A stretch of DNA of 64,000 nt, from the NCBI RefSeq assembly GCF_033568475.1, contig NC_133120.1, positions 97,730,151 to 97,794,150 of the forward strand. The letters are read 5' to 3'. Made by a program: the position numbers and the translations under genes. Positions 59,547-64,000 of this stretch are shown piece after piece. Each line of letters begins with the position of its first letter. The first letter of the stretch is position 1. Origin of the DNA: Henckelia pumila (Eukaryota; Streptophyta; Magnoliopsida; Lamiales; Gesneriaceae). The notes under the pieces are model-generated. The model ran no database searches and had not been told where the DNA came from. It saw only the letters and a program-made list of their open reading frames with translations.

Positions 59547-60990
59547 TATAGGAATTAAGTCCAAGTCGATCCCACAAAGAATGAATAAATGATATTATAT
59601 CAAATATTTGCAACTAATAAAATCCTAATCCTATGTAGAGCTACGCAAATGGTTTGATTTTTATAAAACTAAAATTTGCAAGAAACAAAACTAAATAACC
59701 ACGAGTTCACGAGAAAAAAATTCAATAAGTGATAAATGCTAGAGGTTCGACTTCACTTGACTGTCCACCACAATTTATTTCTAATGATTATTCAATTATT
59801 AATTCTTCTAGTTTATTAGTCAAGAATCCCTATTATTTTGTACTACCTCTCTCGAGTGTCAAGCAAAAATTCGTATTCAATAACAAACTCAATATCTCTA
59901 TCAAAGTTCAATTATTAAATTCGGTAAATAGCACAAAAATTCTTCTAATGACTTCTATGGAGTTATATGCCTCTCGAACAATAAACACCAAAGATGTATT
60001 TTCCTATGTCGTATTCAAAATCTCCTCTCTCGAGTGATAGATTCTAAATAAAATATCATTCAATCTATGGCCAGTAAATTGAAAGCATTAAAATCAGGAA
60101 AACACAAATAAACTGTGAGAAGAAATTTAAATATATAAATCAAAATATGTCAATCATGGTTTCCAGTCAAGATCCGTCTACCTCTAGACTAAGAAATTAG
60201 TTCATAACGCAATTCAAAATCAAATAACTCATGTTTTTCCAACAATCCATAAACTAAGAAAAATAGAGTTCAAAGAGAAACTAGAACGAATTAGAATGAA
60301 GCTTCTCCGTCGCCGGATGCCGCCGTCTTCAGTCTTCGTACCGGAATCTCGAGCTCTTGTGCAATCCCAAACTCTCAATCACCGTTGCTCTGGAAAATTC
60401 TCTAAACCCTCGTATCCCTTCAGAATAAGCCATAAATTCCTTTTTAAACTCAATCAAGACTTTCCAAAATTATGGACACTGCGCAGCGCTGGAGCGCCCG
60501 TCATTTTCTTCCAACAGCGCTGGAGCGCTGCATATGTAGCGCTGGGGCGCTATTTCCTCGACTTTTCACCTTTTGGAAGACTCCGTGTAGTGCTGGGGCG
60601 CTAGTCTGGGCACTTTTATTTCTTTTTTCTTCAACTCTTTTTCACCTCTTTTCAATTCTTTTGACCAACTAAAATGAATAACAATCAAATTCCTGCAAAC
60701 AACACAAACAACAAGAGACATGCATAATAACGCTCAAAACACAACAAAAGCCAAGATAATTCATATAAAATATATGTGCAAAAATTGCACTTATCAAATC
60801 CCTCCAAACTTGAACTTTTTCTAGTCCCGAGCAAAACAAACAAAACACTAAGACACACAAGGAATTAAAAACACACAAGAAAGCAGTAAAACTTATTAAC
60901 CCAACTGGCCTCAGATGTTCAGCAATTAATCCATGTAGCTAATTTTCTCAAGAGTTCTCGTGTGTGTGTGATTAGCCAATCTTGTCTACC
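59509..60990. repeat. Unclassified non-coding dispersed repeat joined to the gypsy pol end
   Basis: Starts near tgtttttttgctcgcaagcg; cgatcccacaaagaat is an early landmark and cacttatcaaatccctccaaacttgaac lies near the right part. I recognise this style of sequence as a common plant dispersed repeat but cannot name its class. No coding domain. Both boundaries are approximate. The 59729-60037 and 60296-60604 ORFs lack protein-like features. It contains the GCGCTGG motif cluster. Confidence 0.5.
60485..60602. repeat. Four copies of AGYGCTGGRGCGCY
   Basis: Near-palindromic 14-mers at 60485-60498, 60516-60529, 60538-60551 and 60589-60602, variably spaced. Confidence 0.75.
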
Positions 60991-63385
60991 CACCTAACTT
61001 CGAGAGAGGAGAACAGAAATTTCATGGTCGATTCTTTGCCATCCAAAATTCATAGAATTCAATCCGGTTGGTAGAATTTCAAATTGATCGTATATTTGCG
61101 ATCACGACTTCGAGTGCTACACTTTGACGTAAGTTTGGCTAAATTCTACCATGTTTGAATTTTAAGATGTTGGTAGAATTACGATTTGATTGTATAAACG
61201 TGTTCTAGTATATACGACGATAGTATATTTAAGACGGTTCGCAAAAAGATCGTCGTTTGGACATGTTTTTCAATTATCGATTAGTTTCTGAAATTTTGGA
61301 ATTTTTAGGCTATTTGTTTCGTGTGATATGGATGGAATTGAATATGAAAATGAGACTAGTTGATAGATAAGATGGTGTCATGCTTTTGGAATTACCAAAT
61401 TCGAGTCGTTACGCCATCGATTTTGTTTGTTGAATTTCTGAAAAAAAAATGCAAGTGTTGGATTTGAATGTGTAGTGATGAAATGATATTGATATGAAGT
61501 AGATATCAATGTTTGAAGGATGTATAAGTTGTTAGAATTAGTAGATAGAACTTCTCGGTGCCGATTTGTAATCGATACGATACCAGTTTGAATGTTGGTT
61601 TTATTGGCAAGCTTTGAAGTGTTTAAGCACTTGTGAGATTAGATGAAATTTGAATGCTAATATGTGACTTGTAAACACTTCAATTCAGATTTAAGTTGGA
61701 AGGTATCGAAGTCGAGTCGACGAGTTCGGAATTGATTTGAAATGAGCAACAAGTTCAACACAACTAGCTCTTGGAATAGCAAGAAGGTTTGAGCAGATTT
61801 TGAAGAAGCTTGTTGTGTGATCAGAAGTTATAAGAGGTTGAGAAATAAAGATCAAGATCAAGGTATGATTCGACATTAATTCAACAGGTAGTATAATTCG
61901 AAGACGTGGTGGTTTTCGAGTTTATTAAATCACATACATGCATTATTAGGTGTTTTACTTAATCTTATATGATTCTATGAAATACTTGACTTAGTTGATT
62001 GAGTTAATTGATATATGAGTTGTTTGCTTTCAACATGATTTCTTGTTGAGATATATGATGGATAATTTATTTGAGATTGTTGGTTTAGATTATTTTGAAG
62101 TGTTGAGTTGTGGTAGATTGATTATAGAGTTGAGAGTAAACCCTTTGAGCCACAATTCTTTCGAAACCTTGAAAACAGAATCGAAAAGAAAATATTGGAC
62201 GTGGTGAACTTATATGCGAGAGGCTAGGGATCTGACTTGATTTCTTTTGCAACGGTTCTCAATATAGTGTTCACAGTCCAGGAAATATCAGATTTTACCA
62301 CCCCGAGCAGGAGCGTAGGTGGAAGGCTTGATATTTTTATGGCCTGATTATATTCCCGGGATCCCAACGATATGAATTTTTAAATTATCGATTCTGTAAG
62401 ACTTGAATTTTTTAACCTTCAACCGTATTCGAGTCTTTATGATATTGAATGAGTTTATTTGAAAGACATCTCGTAGGTAAGGTATAAGGAAATTGTTGAT
62501 TGTAATAGTAAATTACTTGATTAAGTTATTTCTATTTGATTTATATAGATGTCTTTCATACTGAGATTTATTCTCACCGAAGTTATCCGGCTGTTGTTTT
62601 GCTTGTATGTTTGCATTGCATCAGGTTGAAGAGTAGCGAGTCAGACTTGACATGGAAGTGAGAGATTGAGAGATTAGAGTGGAGACTCGGGTGATAGAAG
62701 TCTATGTTCTTTTGTAATGTCAAACATGTTAGATTAGAATCCAATGTTGATATGTTAAATGCATTGGTTTCATTTATTCTTTCATGTTTTGATGTTTGTA
62801 TTAAAGGCTTGAGATTAGACTCTAATCTAGATGTTTATGTTGTTGCTACAAGTAAAATTTAGTTGAGTCACTTTAGTATATATGCTGTTAAATCTTGTAT
62901 GAAGTTAGTTGTTGGAAGTTTTGATTCAATTTGAATACTTGTATGCAACTTTTGAGTTTGATGTATTACATTGTAGAAACTTATGCAAGATAAGGTTTGA
63001 GTTTGTATGCATGTTCTACCTTGTATCTTGTATTTAGATCATTCTAGCATGAATTGGAGATGCTTAGAATGTTTCAAGCACATTAGATATTGCATAATAC
63101 AGCAACAGCAGATTCTGAATTTTCTACATAGAACATTCTCGCTCGATCAGTGAACTTCAACCGATCGAGCGAGGCCATGTTTTCTTCGGGCAGAAAGTTG
63201 CTGAATTTGTGCTCGCTCGATCGGTGAACTTTTACCGATCGAGCGAGGCCTTGTGATTTTAAAAAAAAAAAAAAATTTTAGGACTTTGATTGCTTGATCT
63301 TAATTCATGTATTGGATTAACTGTTTATTATTTGATCTTGGATTACTTCGTTTTAATTTGAGAGATTAGTGCCCGAGTCCTCACA
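60991..63385 (+). repeat. 5' LTR of a third related gypsy element, 5'-truncated
   Basis: Ends gcccgagtcctcaca just before the primer-binding site, and resembles the palindrome family's LTR in layout (gttttcccag-like, gttatccggctgttgttt at 62582). The expected TGTAACGCC start is not seen, so the left part is missing or replaced; the left boundary is approximate. Palindromes at 63138-63173 and 63212-63247. Confidence 0.7.
63138..63247. repeat. Two 36-bp palindromes in the third LTR, period 74 bp
   Basis: Same CTCGCTCGATC...GATCGAGCGAG design and the same 36-bp length and 38-bp spacer as in the other LTRs, but in a clearly diverged LTR. Confidence 0.88.
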
Positions 63386-63390
63386 ATAGG

Positions 63391-63402
63391 TGGTATCAGA
63401 GC
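63391..63402 (+). other. Primer-binding site, initiator tRNA-Met type
   Basis: tggtatcagagc five bases after the LTR. Confidence 0.9.
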
Positions 63403-63849
63403 GTAAGTTCTTGGATTAAGATAGAAGTTGAGTGGGGTAGATCGAGTCACATGCATTTTTTTTAGTATGGCTTGATTGTTGCTTTACTAAAATTGATAAA
63501 ATGTATGTGAGTGTGATTTACTACTTGGAAAAATTATTGGAGTACATCCTTAAATAATTATGTGCTTACTTGATTATGTGAATTCACATGAATTTTTGAA
63601 TTCCTTGTAAATATGTTTCTTTGAATAGCATGAAAAAATGTAAGCATGTGTTATATGGCAAAGCATGAGATTATATGTATTTTAATGATTTGAATAGTAT
63701 AATCTCTGTGTTGCTTATGAATCTTATTTTAAAGTAAGTCAGGTTCTTTGGGTGATGTAAGCACCCCAGATTGAATCGAACAGTACTCCGCAAGTGAAGT
63801 CAGTACCTTCGACTGAACAGATCAGTATTGTAGTAAACTATCAGAATCG

Positions 63850-64000
63850 ATGGATGCTACACTCACACGGATGGAGGTGCTATATGAACGATTTCAGACG
63901 TATAATCCGCCAACTTTGAAAGGTACAGAAGATACCAGTGCTTGTGAAGGTTGGTTAGAAGAGCTTGATCAATTGTTTGAATCTTTAGACTACTCTGATG
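63850..64000 (+). pseudogene. gag start of the third gypsy element, cut by the window edge
   Basis: Reads MDATLTRMEVLYERFQTYNP then PTLKGTEDTSACEGWLEELD, clearly homologous to the gag at 43590-43700. The more N-terminal part (APQIESNSTPQVKSVPSTEQ) is in another frame, so a frameshift lies just before 63850. It continues past the right edge. Confidence 0.8.

Overview
This is nuclear DNA of a flowering plant, a eudicot by its proteins and gene structures. I guess an asterid, but the sequence does not prove it. Three host genes with plant-type GT-AG introns are visible: a plastid APS reductase (16040-17835, +), an SKU5-similar multicopper-oxidase-like protein (23052-26071, +) and a GARP/MYB-like transcription factor with a C-terminal EAR motif (27473-40243, +). 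Nearly everything else is transposable elements, an endogenous plant pararetrovirus, and AT-rich non-coding DNA.

Layout. 1-6214: a Ty3/gypsy element (minus strand; 5' LTR 1161-2485, gag-pro running off the left edge) sits inside a Ty1/copia element (minus strand; 5' LTR 5410-6214) and cuts its reverse transcriptase. About 7320-15115: a near-unit-length endogenous caulimovirid. Its order is primer-binding site, small ORFs, capsid, movement protein, small coiled-coil protein, protease/RT/RNase H, transactivator, enhancer repeats, TATA box and poly(A) signal. It carries several in-frame stops and is flanked by diverged inverted repeats. 15.5-27.4 kb: the APS reductase and SKS genes, with nested MITE-like elements between them (19.4-21.6 kb).

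27.5-40.2 kb: the GARP gene. Its first intron is about 11.2 kb, expanded by a nested set: an AT-rich non-autonomous element, a solo LTR (TSD tgtag) and an internally deleted long-LTR element (TSD tcatg). 40.6-52.4 kb: a solo LTR (TSD tgtta) split by a full-length gypsy chromovirus of the same family in opposite orientation (TSD gagca). 52.5-59.5 kb: a second gypsy chromovirus whose gag-pol is one unshifted frame broken by six stop codons. 59.5-61 kb: an unclassified non-coding repeat. 61-64 kb: LTR, primer-binding site and start of gag of a third related gypsy element, running off the right edge.

The most unusual signal is in the gypsy LTRs. One family carries a regular array of 36-bp palindromes (13-bp arms, 10-nt centre) repeated every 73-74 bp, eleven copies in four LTRs. 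An unrelated gypsy LTR at the left carries a different array of ten 13-bp palindromes about 20 bp apart. Exact target-site duplications let the insertion order be read directly from the sequence.
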